From CAYMGQ01 sp964390055 (GTDB taxonomy: Bacteria > Bacillota > Clostridia > Peptostreptococcales > Natronincolaceae), in contig CAYMGQ010000007.1 in the NCBI GenBank assembly GCA_964390055.1, positions 58,407-122,406 of the forward strand: a DNA stretch of 64,000 bases. Direction: 5' to 3'. Made by a program: the position numbers and the translations under genes. Below, one piece after another: positions 47,185 through 55,465 of this stretch. Below the pieces are notes generated by a model, which was not told the DNA's origin, did no database searches, and saw nothing but the letters and a program-made list of their open reading frames with translations. Each line of letters starts with the position of its first letter. The first letter of the stretch is position 1.

Positions 47185-48402
47185 ATGAGGATTGGTGAGT
47201 TTGCAAAGATACATAATGTAACTCACGACACTATAAGGCACTACATGCAAATGGGGCTCCTAGTGACAAAGAAAAAAGGAAGTCATTATAATTTTACAGA
47301 CAAGGATAGTAGGGATATGAAAAAGATTCTCGAGCTAAGAGAATTGAACTTTTCCCTATCGGATATACAAAAAATATTAAGCTATCAAAGATTGGCAGGT
47401 GCCTCAACTGCATATAGAAATCACTATTTATCTTACCTAGAAGAAAAGGAAAAAGAGATTATAAGAGAACAAAAAGAACATGAAAAAATGTTATCATTTT
47501 TAAAATTTAAGATTAACAGTTTAAAAACAATGGAGGGTATAAAATCCAAAAAGTTGGGCTTACCTATGACTGCTGTAGAACTACTACACTGTCCAAAATG
47601 TGGTGAATCCCTAAGCGTTTTCGGGGGTTCCATAGAGGAAAATATGATTATAGATGCAAATATTCATTGCAAGTGTTCCTATAATGCCATTATAAAGGAC
47701 GGTATTTATATTGATAAAAATGCTATTAGAAAAAGGAAGTTATCCGGTGAACCAATGCCCAGTAAGAAGGAATACCTAGATAAGACTCCTACTAATTTTA
47801 TCAATTTTTACTACAATGGCATGGCCCTGATAATGGATAGTATTAATAAGCATGGTAGGCAAGCTAAATATATTTTAGAAATAGAAAATTGTGTGGGGTC
47901 ATTTTTGATGCAATATATCAAGGATTTACCAGAAGACTGTACCTATATTTTAAGTGATTATGACATAGAGAAAATAAGGACATTAAAAGAAGAACTGGAG
48001 ACTTACCACAAGCATAGAAACTTTATTTTTCTTTGTTGCAATTTACATGAATTACCCCTAGGAAATGATGCTCTAGATATGATTATAGAATTTTGGTATA
48101 CAAGGATTTTTCTTGTGGAAAATGAGGAACCTCCCCTTGCCTTGGCTAGAAAACACCTAAAGGAAGGGGGATTGGTACTGGGAGCATATCCCTATTTTAT
48201 CAATGCTAACTATGATATGGAGGACACCTTACCTAAGATCAGACAATATATGAATAGGGAAAATTTATTAAGAGAATTTAAAAATTTGGGACTGAAGGAG
48301 TTGGAGACCTCAAACATTGGACCTATAAGGGAACCTTCGCCTTATGCACCAGATATAGACAATAAAGAAATATGTCAATTAATTTATACTGGAACAGGTT
48401 AA
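47185..48402 (+). CDS. MerR-family regulator fused to zinc-finger and methyltransferase-like domains
   Basis: 405 residues. Residues 1-70 are a MerR winged HTH (MRIGEFAKIHNVTHDTIRHYMQMGLL; DIQKILSYQRLAG) and 80-115 the dimerisation coiled coil. Then a CPKC...CKC cluster (about 135-165) and a C-terminal region resembling class I SAM-dependent methyltransferases (YILEIENCVGSFLMQYI near 225; HELPLGNDALDMIIEFW near 290; KEGGLVLGAYP). The glycine-rich SAM loop is only partly present, so activity is uncertain. Downstream of the EamA gene, likely its regulator. Confidence 0.78.
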   Translation: MRIGEFAKIHNVTHDTIRHYMQMGLLVTKKKGSHYNFTDKDSRDMKKILELRELNFSLSDIQKILSYQRLAGASTAYRNHYLSYLEEKEKEIIREQKEHEKMLSFLKFKINSLKTMEGIKSKKLGLPMTAVELLHCPKCGESLSVFGGSIEENMIIDANIHCKCSYNAIIKDGIYIDKNAIRKRKLSGEPMPSKKEYLDKTPTNFINFYYNGMALIMDSINKHGRQAKYILEIENCVGSFLMQYIKDLPEDCTYILSDYDIEKIRTLKEELETYHKHRNFIFLCCNLHELPLGNDALDMIIEFWYTRIFLVENEEPPLALARKHLKEGGLVLGAYPYFINANYDMEDTLPKIRQYMNRENLLREFKNLGLKELETSNIGPIREPSPYAPDIDNKEICQLIYTGTG

Positions 48403-48425
48403 AGGGAATAAAACGAAAACCTTGG

Positions 48426-48451
48426 GTTAACCCAAGGTTTTACTTGTTTTT
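48426..48451 (+). terminator. Terminator after the MerR-type gene
   Basis: Perfect palindrome of 26 bases, AAAACCTTGGG, TTAA centre and CCCAAGGTTTT. Confidence 0.82.
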
Positions 48452-48718
48452 TGATAAATTAAAGAAAAACATGGGGTTGACATGGTGTTAACCCCAAGTT
48501 GTACTATTGAATTAATGTTAATATTAAATCAATATTAATTGAGATTAATTACAGAAATGCCAAAAAAAAGTTAGTTTATTAATTAAAAGGGTAAACATAT
48601 TTATAATTAGCTAAATGACTGCTTCTGACTACAACTTATGTATTTTATGGCTCTAAGTTATTAAAGCCTTGATACTTAATGTATTTTAAGGCTTATAAAA
48701 TAATGAGGGGGAAAAACA
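48452..48718 (+). promoter_or_regulatory. Leader and palindromes before the Tat-exported flavoprotein gene
   Basis: Gene-free 267 bases. GGGGTT/AACCCC palindrome (48474-48495) contains TTGACA; 17 nt after TTGACA comes TGTACT, so the palindrome would lie over the promoter. Further down is TTAATATT, five bases, AATATTAA, and a hairpin AAGCCTT (48664-48670) / AAGGCTT (48688-48694) just before the ribosome site. Confidence 0.45.
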
Positions 48719-50290
48719 ATGAGTGATGTGAAACGAAGAGAGTTTGTAAAGAAGGCAGCCTTTGGTGCTATGATGGTGGCAGGGGCAGGGGCTTTAACAG
48801 CCTGCGCAACACCTGCGGATACTAGTGGTCCTGCTGAGGCACCAGAAAAATGGGACCACCAAACAGATGTTGTAATTGCTGGAGCTGGTAATGGAGGTTT
48901 ATCAGCAGCAGCGTCGGCGGTAGATGAGGGCAAAGAAGTGATATTGTTAGAAATAAGCAGTATAGTTGGAGGAGGAAGTGCATGGTCTGGAGGTGTTATC
49001 CATGCATGGGGAGTTAAGGATTTTGACGAATATGACGAGTATACTGAGGGCTTTAACGACCCGGTTTTAGCAAAATTATTCATAGAGACCTTTAGAAAAC
49101 AGTATCTACCCTGGCTTGAGTCAATGGGAGCACCATTACTAGAAGGTGACCCCAATGCTTTTGGACCTACCATAGACCCCCGTATGGGTCAGGAGGGTGA
49201 CATTGCCCATGCAGGAAAGCGTAGATATTTTGGTCATTTAGCAGATTATGTGGATGCAAACGGTGGAAGTATTATGCTAAATACTAGGGCCTATAAACTT
49301 ATTACCAATGATGAAAATCATGTAATAGGCCTACAGGCTATGGATAAAGATGGTCAATTAATAAACATAAAAGCTGATGCTGTAGTTTTAGCAACTGGTA
49401 ATTTCATGGGCAATAAAGAGATGTTGCAAAAATACGTAGGTCCCTATGCGGATATGGCCAGAAATATGGGTGTACCATATAATACAGGTGAGGGAATTAA
49501 AATGGCTCAATCTGTTGGTGCCATGTTAAGTGGTTCAATGAATTCTTGGTCGGGAATGTATTGTGCCTTAACCCCACAGAGACCATTGGTAGAAGATGTA
49601 GAGGAATACGAAAAAATAGTAAAAGAGGACCCTGATAGTATGCCAGGCGCTGATGTTGGCAGATTATCACCGCCAATGTGGGTGGGTCTATTAGACCCTA
49701 GGGAGGCTAAGGGGATTCTTGTTAATTTAGATGGGAAGAGATTTAGGGATGAATCCTGCCCAATCCAATCCAAGTATGCCAGATTACCCCAGGCGATTTT
49801 ACAGCAAAAAGAGGGGATGACTTTTATGGTAGCCGACGAAATTATAGCAGAGGATACACCTGGCTCTCATGCAATAATAGACCAAATTATAGCTGAAGGC
49901 GGAAAGGTAGTTGTAGCTGACACCCTAGAGGAATTAGCTGATGGATTAGCTAAACAAGGTGTATATAAGCAAGTATTTCTTAAAACTATTAGGGACTACA
50001 ATGCTGCTATAGATGCCGGAAATTCGGATGAACTGGATGTACCAAGGGTGAATGGCCATTACAAAATTAGCACTCCACCCTTTTATGCCATTCCTACCAC
50101 ATCTCAAATTTACTGTACTTTTGGCGGTATAGAAATAAATGAAAAAACAGAGGTGCTAGACCATCAGAGGAGGCCTATTAGGGGACTTTATGCTGTTCCA
50201 CCTGCGGCTGGCGGAATATTCAATTCTGTTTATATGGGTGGTATAGCTGTAGCAGGTACCTTTGGTTATATTGCCGGTAAAAATGTATAA
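48719..50290 (+). CDS. Tat-exported FAD flavoprotein of the fumarate reductase superfamily
   Basis: Extracytoplasmic FAD oxidoreductase. 523 residues. Twin-arginine signal (R6-R7-E-F-V-K), hydrophobic stretch and lipobox LTAC (Cys 29), so it is predicted to be a Tat lipoprotein. FAD motif VVIAGAGNGGLSAAASA follows. The superfamily C-terminal FAD motif is present (TFGYIAG). However the residues that bind and protonate fumarate in flavocytochrome c are not: near 341 RFRDE is followed by SCPIQ where TTRD is expected, YCTFGG (465-470) replaces HTMGG, and YMGG (505-508) replaces NRLGG. Hence not a fumarate reductase; the layout is closer to the 3-ketosteroid dehydrogenase-like branch. First gene of the tat cluster. 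Confidence 0.85.
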   Translation: MSDVKRREFVKKAAFGAMMVAGAGALTACATPADTSGPAEAPEKWDHQTDVVIAGAGNGGLSAAASAVDEGKEVILLEISSIVGGGSAWSGGVIHAWGVKDFDEYDEYTEGFNDPVLAKLFIETFRKQYLPWLESMGAPLLEGDPNAFGPTIDPRMGQEGDIAHAGKRRYFGHLADYVDANGGSIMLNTRAYKLITNDENHVIGLQAMDKDGQLINIKADAVVLATGNFMGNKEMLQKYVGPYADMARNMGVPYNTGEGIKMAQSVGAMLSGSMNSWSGMYCALTPQRPLVEDVEEYEKIVKEDPDSMPGADVGRLSPPMWVGLLDPREAKGILVNLDGKRFRDESCPIQSKYARLPQAILQQKEGMTFMVADEIIAEDTPGSHAIIDQIIAEGGKVVVADTLEELADGLAKQGVYKQVFLKTIRDYNAAIDAGNSDELDVPRVNGHYKISTPPFYAIPTTSQIYCTFGGIEINEKTEVLDHQRRPIRGLYAVPPAAGGIFNSVYMGGIAVAGTFGYIAGKNV

Positions 50291-50303
50291 AGTATAAGAT
50301 CTG

Positions 50304-50342
50304 TTTTAGGGCAATGTTATTTTATATAGCATTGCCCTAAAA
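50304..50342 (+). terminator. Hairpin between the flavoprotein and tatA genes
   Basis: Perfect 13-bp stem TTTTAGGGCAATG (50304-50316) / CATTGCCCTAAAA (50330-50342) without a T tract. May attenuate tat expression or stabilise the upstream message. Confidence 0.65.
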
Positions 50343-50381
50343 GAAACTATATAATCATATTAAAAATGGGAGGAATAAATA

Positions 50382-50570
50382 ATGGGTAAAATTGGATTTC
50401 AAGAATTGCTTTTGATTCTGGGTGTCGCCCTATTAATTTTTGGTCCGGCCAAATTACCTGAGATTGGCAAAGCCTTTGGCAAAACAGTAAGTGAGTTTAG
50501 AAATGCTGCCAAAGAGGTAACCGATAGTCTAGATGATACTATCAAAATGGATGCCAAGAAGGAAGATTAA
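50382..50570 (+). CDS. tatA: Twin-arginine translocase subunit TatA
   Basis: Pore-forming component of the Tat system. 62 residues: short N-terminus, a membrane helix (LLLILGVALLIFGPAKL) with the invariant FGP motif, and an amphipathic helix (EIGKAFGKTVSEFRNAAKEV) with an acidic tail. GGGAGG before the ATG. It lies 91 nt after the only Tat-signal protein I can see in this window. Confidence 0.93.
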   Translation: MGKIGFQELLLILGVALLIFGPAKLPEIGKAFGKTVSEFRNAAKEVTDSLDDTIKMDAKKED

Positions 50571-50604
50571 AATATTTTTCCTTTCTTAAAGGAGGAACTA
50601 TATA

Positions 50605-50745
50605 ATGAAAATAGGATTACTAGAAGGGATTTTAATTGTTTTTACTGCCCTTTTAATTTTTGGAACAAGAAGATTAAGCAAAATAAAGTCTTCTTTTAAA
50701 GAAGCTGCTCATGAATTCAAGGATAAGCTAAAAGAGGATGAATAA
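50605..50745 (+). CDS. Tiny TatA/TatB-like protein
   Basis: 46 residues, too short for usual gene calling. AAAGGAGG lies 9 nt before the ATG. Layout copies TatA: short N-terminus, hydrophobic helix (EGILIVFTALLIFG), then a basic amphipathic helix (RRLSKIKSSFKEAAHEFKDK) with an acidic end. The FGP motif of TatA is FGT here, and the N-terminal half is shorter. It sits 34 nt after tatA and 26 nt before tatC; it could be a second TatA or a minimal TatB. Confidence 0.7.
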   Translation: MKIGLLEGILIVFTALLIFGTRRLSKIKSSFKEAAHEFKDKLKEDE

Positions 50746-50771
50746 AGAATTTGCATTGTTAGGAGAAGGCT

Positions 50772-51479
50772 ATGGAGGATATGATTAATTATCTAAGTGA
50801 GATTAGGAAGAGATTGATAGTATGTATATTCACCTTTATTATGGGAACAATCATTGCCTTTGTATTTGTAGATAGGGTTGTAGACTTTCTAAAGGCACCG
50901 GCGGAAAACCTTATCCTGATTTACGTTTCTCCTCCGGAGGCATTGTTGGCAAACATTAGGATAGCTGCTATATGTGGTGCAACATTGGCAATGCCCATGG
51001 TAATTTACCAATTTATTGCCTTTTTGTATCCAGCCCTTTATCCCAGCGAGAGAAAATTAGTTATTCCCATGATAACATTATCCCTATTATTATTTGCCCT
51101 AGGGATATCCTTTGCCTATTATATAGTATATCCTTTTGTAATTGGGTTTTTTCTGGAGTTTGCAAGAAAGGATTTATTGCCATACTTTACAATATCTTCA
51201 TATTTGTCCTTTATTAGTAATACAATTTTCTCATTTGGCCTAATTTTTCAATTACCATGTATCTTTTGGTTTCTAGGTAAGATAAGAATATTGAAAGCTG
51301 GATTTTTAAGGAAGCATAGGAAATATGCAGTTCTAATAATATTAATTATCTCTGCTATAATAACACCACCAGATGTATTATCTCAAATATTATTAAGTGT
51401 TCCATTATTTATATTGTATGAAATCGGGATTTTATTTGTGGTAGTTAGTCAGTGGGGTAATAAGAAAAACGATAAATGA
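50772..51479 (+). CDS. tatC: Sec-independent translocase subunit TatC
   Basis: Receptor of twin-arginine signal peptides. 235 residues, six membrane helices. Family features: N-terminal MEDMINYLSEIRKRLI, the conserved PPEALLANIRIAAICGATLAMP, the FLYPALYPSERK loop and the C-terminal SAIITPPDVLSQILLSVP. AGGAGAAGG precedes the ATG. It is 26 nt after the tiny tat gene and 25 nt before the FMN lipoprotein gene, all one apparent operon. Likely a translocase serving the flavoprotein. Confidence 0.94.
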   Translation: MEDMINYLSEIRKRLIVCIFTFIMGTIIAFVFVDRVVDFLKAPAENLILIYVSPPEALLANIRIAAICGATLAMPMVIYQFIAFLYPALYPSERKLVIPMITLSLLLFALGISFAYYIVYPFVIGFFLEFARKDLLPYFTISSYLSFISNTIFSFGLIFQLPCIFWFLGKIRILKAGFLRKHRKYAVLIILIISAIITPPDVLSQILLSVPLFILYEIGILFVVVSQWGNKKNDK

Positions 51480-51504
51480 TATCAAATTTATAGGGGTGAG
51501 AAGA

Positions 51505-52095
51505 ATGAAAAATAAATTTAAAACAGTTACGATATTACTAATGCTACTAGTGATGGTTGGAATGCTTATAGGATGTGGCACACCAACAGAGGCTGAGGAA
51601 GAGGATGCTGGTCTGGAGCAAAATCAGAATACACAGGTGGAAAAATCAGAGGAGAGTAACCAAGCAGAGGATGATATAGTAGAGATAGTTGAGGCATTTG
51701 CGGGGGCTGAATTTACTATGATGGATGAGGACTTAATAGCTGACATACAGGAGGATGTGCGCACTCTCAAATCTATTGAGGAAGCAAGTTTAGATGGTGA
51801 GTTGCTAGGATATAAAATTCTAATCACGCCCAACGGTTACGGAGGTCCAGTAGAGGTCTTTACCTATATAGACCTGGAGGGGGAAGTGCTGCAGGTTGAG
51901 ATTGGAGAGCACGGAGAAACTACAGGTGTTGGAGATGCTGTAACTAATCCAAAGTTTTTGAATAAATTCGTTGGTGTAGATTCCAAGGAAACTATCAATG
52001 CAATAGATGGGGTGGCAGGAGCTACCTTTTCATCAGGAGCAACAAAGGATGGTATAACGAGAGCTTTAAATGTATTTAACGAGCATATTAAGTAA
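51505..52095 (+). CDS. FMN-binding domain lipoprotein
   Basis: Probably the electron donor (or carrier) for the exported flavoprotein. GTG at 51496 is also open but overlaps AGGGGTG, which fits the ATG at 51505 (196 residues). Lipoprotein signal with MLIGC (Cys 24), an acidic linker, then a single FMN_bind domain (about 80-196, YGGPVEVFTYIDLEGEVL). The motif GVAGATFSSGAT contains the Thr (T174 in GAT) that the ApbE flavin transferase modifies in such proteins; the Ser before GAT is Ala here. No apbE is in the window. Confidence 0.87.
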   Translation: MKNKFKTVTILLMLLVMVGMLIGCGTPTEAEEEDAGLEQNQNTQVEKSEESNQAEDDIVEIVEAFAGAEFTMMDEDLIADIQEDVRTLKSIEEASLDGELLGYKILITPNGYGGPVEVFTYIDLEGEVLQVEIGEHGETTGVGDAVTNPKFLNKFVGVDSKETINAIDGVAGATFSSGATKDGITRALNVFNEHIK

Positions 52096-52131
52096 TATAG
52101 ACCAATTGGCACTCTATATTACTATATAAAT

Positions 52132-52163
52132 GGGGCTACTTAATGTAGTCCCTATTATTTTTT
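52132..52163 (+). terminator. Terminator of the Tat/flavoprotein cluster
   Basis: GGGGCTAC (52132-52139) / GTAGTCCC (52145-52152) with one G-U pair, tail TATTATTTTTTC. Confidence 0.85.
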
Positions 52164-52278
52164 CAAAATAGGGAATAAATAGAGAATATAAAAATGGGAA
52201 TGCATTGACGTAAAATGGATTCAAATATATACTCTTATTAAACATTCAAAATGTTAATTCAAATGAGGAGTCGATATT

Positions 52279-53352
52279 ATGAAACTACCTTCTTTAAAAA
52301 TAGGGGATCTAGTAGCGGAAATACCCATAATCCAAGGAGCTATGGGTGTTGGGATATCTTTATCCAAATTGGCATCAGCAGTTGCTAATGAGGGGGGTAT
52401 CGGTGTTATTTCTGGGGTACAAATAGGTTTTGATGAACCTGATTTCGAATTAAATACATCCCAGGCAAATATTAGGGCGCTAAGAAAGCATATTCAAAGA
52501 GCTAGAGAACTTAGTCCAAAGGGAATTCTTGGGGTAAATTTAATGGTAGCAATAAATAATTATAAGGAAATGGTAAAGGCAGCGGTGGAGGAAAAAATTG
52601 ATATAATTATATCAGGAGCTGGTTTACCTTTAAATCTACCTAGTATGGTCAGGGGAAGTAAAACTAAAATAGCTCCTATTGTATCTTCCGGTAAGGCCGC
52701 AGCTCTAATAACTAAAGTATGGGATAAAAGGTTTAAATATATACCAGACTTTATAATTGTAGAGGGTCCTGAGGCTGGGGGGCATCTTGGTTTTACTAAG
52801 GAGGAACTAAAGAATACTAAAAGCCCAAAATTAGAATCAATAGTTCAACAGGTAATGGAGGTCATAAAGCCCTATGAGGAAAAATATAAGAGGCCAATAC
52901 CTATTATTGCAGCCGGCGGCATATTTGATGGGCTAGATATTGCCAAATATATCAAGATGGGAATTGCAGGTGTCCAAATGGGCACAAGATTTGTCCCAAC
53001 TATAGAATGTGATGCCCATAAAAATTTTAAGGAAGCCTATATAAATTCCAAGGAACAGGAAATTGATCTTGTGAGGAGCCCCGTAGGCATGATGGGTAGG
53101 GCAATACACAATAAGTTTATAAATAGGCTAGAAGATAAGCCCGTAAAAATAGAAAAATGCTATAATTGTCTAAGACCTTGTGACCCTAAAAAGGCACCGT
53201 ATTGTATATCTAAAGCTTTAATTAATGCTGTTAGGGGGAATATTGATAATGGCTTAATATTTGCGGGGTCAAGCGCATACAGGGTCAATAAAATTACTTC
53301 CGTGAGTGAGCTAATGGCCAAACTAGTACAGGAAGCCCAGTGTGCATTATAA
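52279..53352 (+). CDS. Nitronate monooxygenase / enoyl reductase-like FMN protein
   Basis: 2-nitropropane dioxygenase family, flavin TIM barrel; in anaerobes such genes are often FabK-like enoyl-ACP reductases, so the substrate is open. 357 residues. IPIIQGAMGVGISLSKLASAVANEGGIGVIS is at the N-terminus (residues 15-45), the FMN-phosphate loops IVEGPEAGGHLG and IIAAGGIFDG lie near 165 and 211, then GIAGVQMGTRFVPTIE. A C-terminal CYNCLRPCDPKKAPYC segment is Cys-rich. GAGGAG precedes the ATG. Confidence 0.87.
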   Translation: MKLPSLKIGDLVAEIPIIQGAMGVGISLSKLASAVANEGGIGVISGVQIGFDEPDFELNTSQANIRALRKHIQRARELSPKGILGVNLMVAINNYKEMVKAAVEEKIDIIISGAGLPLNLPSMVRGSKTKIAPIVSSGKAAALITKVWDKRFKYIPDFIIVEGPEAGGHLGFTKEELKNTKSPKLESIVQQVMEVIKPYEEKYKRPIPIIAAGGIFDGLDIAKYIKMGIAGVQMGTRFVPTIECDAHKNFKEAYINSKEQEIDLVRSPVGMMGRAIHNKFINRLEDKPVKIEKCYNCLRPCDPKKAPYCISKALINAVRGNIDNGLIFAGSSAYRVNKITSVSELMAKLVQEAQCAL

Positions 53353-53398
53353 ACCCCTTTATAATGTGGGAAAGGAAGACATTGTGGGAGGCAAGATA

Positions 53399-54205
53399 AT
53401 GGGACAAAGCCTTTTAGATATTGAAAGAAGTATTATTACAAGATATAGGAGAAAAATATGGAGAAATTTTGTAAGGGCTACCCGGGAATTTGACCTAATT
53501 AGGGAGGGAGATAGGATAGCTGTTGCTATTTCAGGGGGCAAGGATAGCTTGCTAATGGCAAAATTATTACAAGAGTTACAGAGGCACGGTAAAGATAATT
53601 TTCAATTAGAATTTATAGCCATGGACCCAGGCTATGATGAAAATACTAAAGAAATTCTAGTGACAAATTCTGAATATCTAGGGATACCTATAAATATATT
53701 TACTACAAATATTTTCCAAGTTGCGGAAAAAATTGGGAAGGGTAATCCCTGCTATATGTGTGCTAAAATGCGAAGAGGTGCCCTATATGGCAAGGCAGAA
53801 GAATTGGGGTGCAATAAGCTAGCCCTAGGCCATCATTTTAATGATGTTATCGAAACAATTATGTTAAATTTGCTTTATACAGGTAATTTTAGCACCATGC
53901 TACCTAAGATAGAATCACAAAACTTTGAAAATTTAAAGTTAATCAGACCTCTTTATTATATAGAGGAAATAACCATAATTGATTTCTTTCAGTATATAGG
54001 CTTATCACCTTTAAATTGTGCATGTACAATTACTGGTAATAAGGTTGAATCCAAACGTAGTGAAATGAAAAAATTAATTAAAGATTTGGGAAAAGATATA
54101 AAAGATGTCGATAAAATAATTTTTAGGGCAAGTAAAAATGTGAATATGAATGGTATCCTAGGGTGGAGAAAAGATGGGGAAAGATACTCATATCTAGATA
54201 AATAA
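53399..54205 (+). CDS. TtcA-like PP-loop tRNA thiolase
   Basis: PP-loop ATPase related to tRNA-cytidine(32) 2-sulfurtransferase. Several upstream ATGs are open from 53342, but GGGAGG lies 7 nt before the ATG at 53399 (268 residues). PP-loop SGGKDSLLM near residue 46; a CYMCAKMRRGALY motif near 118 and a single Cys pair (CAC) later match the Fe-S ligands of TtcA; LGHHFNDVIETIMLN follows. Starts 46 nt after the nitronate monooxygenase gene. Substrate not certain; a 4-thiouridine-type or uncharacterised tRNA thiolase is the alternative. Confidence 0.82.
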   Translation: MGQSLLDIERSIITRYRRKIWRNFVRATREFDLIREGDRIAVAISGGKDSLLMAKLLQELQRHGKDNFQLEFIAMDPGYDENTKEILVTNSEYLGIPINIFTTNIFQVAEKIGKGNPCYMCAKMRRGALYGKAEELGCNKLALGHHFNDVIETIMLNLLYTGNFSTMLPKIESQNFENLKLIRPLYYIEEITIIDFFQYIGLSPLNCACTITGNKVESKRSEMKKLIKDLGKDIKDVDKIIFRASKNVNMNGILGWRKDGERYSYLDK

Positions 54206-54240
54206 TTAGTTTAATTAAAATTTAGTTAGGAGGGATAACA

Positions 54241-55170
54241 GTGACTAGAATTGCTAAAAGTCTAATTGATTTAATTGGTGATACACCAATGCTAGAATTG
54301 AAAAATTATAGTAAAATAGCTAAACTAAGGGGCAAGTTATTTGCAAAGTTAGAATACTTCAATCCCGGAGGCAGCATAAAAGATAGGGTAGGATACGCCA
54401 TGATTAAAGAGGCGGAGGACAAGAAAATCTTAAATAAGAATTCTGTAATTATCGAGCCAACAAGCGGTAATACGGGGATTGGGCTGGCTCTGGTCTCAGC
54501 TATCAAGGGTTATAGGCTTATACTTACTATGCCAGAGACAATGAGTTTGGAAAGAAGGAATTTACTTAAAGGCTTGGGTGCAGAACTTGTACTGACCCCT
54601 GGGGAGGATGGGATGGAAGGAGCTATAAGAAAGGCAAATGAATTGGCCGAAACACTAGCTGATTCTTTTATACCACAACAATTTGAAAATCAAGCTAATC
54701 CAGCGATTCATAAAAAAACAACTGCCAAGGAAATTTGGCGTGATATGGAAGGCGAGATTGATATTCTGGTAGCTGGAATAGGAACTGGGGGTACCATAAC
54801 AGGAATTGGAGAATTTTTAAAGGAGAAAAATCCCAATATTACAGTGATAGCTGTTGAACCCGCGAGTTCGGCCGTCTTATCTGGGGGAGAGGCGGGACCC
54901 CATGAAATACAAGGTATAGGGGCTGGTTTTGTCCCCAATATTTTAAACACAGAAATTTATGATGAGTTAATAGCTGTTGATGATGACCTTGCTTATCAAA
55001 CAACAAGACAACTTATAAAGACAGAGGGATTATTAGTAGGAATTTCATCGGGTGCAGCCGTCCAAGGGGCTAGTATAATCGCAAGAAGACCAGAAAATAA
55101 GGATAAAAATATAGTTGTAATATTGCCAGATACAGGTGAAAGGTACCTATCTACACCGCTTTTCGAATAA
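54241..55170 (+). CDS. cysK: Cysteine synthase (O-acetylserine sulfhydrylase)
   Basis: PLP enzyme making cysteine from O-acetylserine and sulfide. 309 residues. The PLP Lys is in NPGGSIKDRVG near residue 44, the substrate loop TSGNTGIGLA near residue 71, the phosphate-binding GTGGTITG near 180, and SSGAAVQGA near 267. GTG start at 54241 with GGAGGG upstream. Thirty-five nt after the TtcA-like gene; a small membrane gene follows. Confidence 0.93.
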   Translation: MTRIAKSLIDLIGDTPMLELKNYSKIAKLRGKLFAKLEYFNPGGSIKDRVGYAMIKEAEDKKILNKNSVIIEPTSGNTGIGLALVSAIKGYRLILTMPETMSLERRNLLKGLGAELVLTPGEDGMEGAIRKANELAETLADSFIPQQFENQANPAIHKKTTAKEIWRDMEGEIDILVAGIGTGGTITGIGEFLKEKNPNITVIAVEPASSAVLSGGEAGPHEIQGIGAGFVPNILNTEIYDELIAVDDDLAYQTTRQLIKTEGLLVGISSGAAVQGASIIARRPENKDKNIVVILPDTGERYLSTPLFE

Positions 55171-55250
55171 AAAATTTATCAAGCGAGTCTAACTATTTAA
55201 ACAACCTTGTTAATAGAGGTCAAATTGGATATGTGGGGAGGATATATATT

Positions 55251-55382
55251 ATGGCTTATGGCAATATAGTAGTGATAGGAGCAATTTTTTTTATAATTAT
55301 GTTTTCAATACAATACTCAATTAACAAGGTTATTGTACTATTGCAGGAGATAAGGGAGATTTTGTCCAGGATGGAGAGATGA
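55251..55382 (+). CDS. Small single-helix membrane protein
   Basis: 43 residues, MAYGNIVVIGAIFFIIMFSI then a charged amphipathic tail (INKVIVLLQEIREILSRMER). GGGGAGG lies 9 nt before the ATG, which argues for real translation. No family recognised; its shape is like small membrane regulators or toxin-like peptides, but there is no evidence for either. Confidence 0.6.
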   Translation: MAYGNIVVIGAIFFIIMFSIQYSINKVIVLLQEIREILSRMER

Positions 55383-55465
55383 TATATATTGACTTATTGG
55401 AGATATTCTATTAAAATGTTCAATAATATTATATAAAATTGGCAACTAGGGATGGGGGAAATCTT

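Noticed and set aside
48719..50290. Annotation as fumarate reductase
   Set aside because: Superfamily membership is clear, but key fumarate-binding and proton-donor positions differ, so the specific name is not supported.
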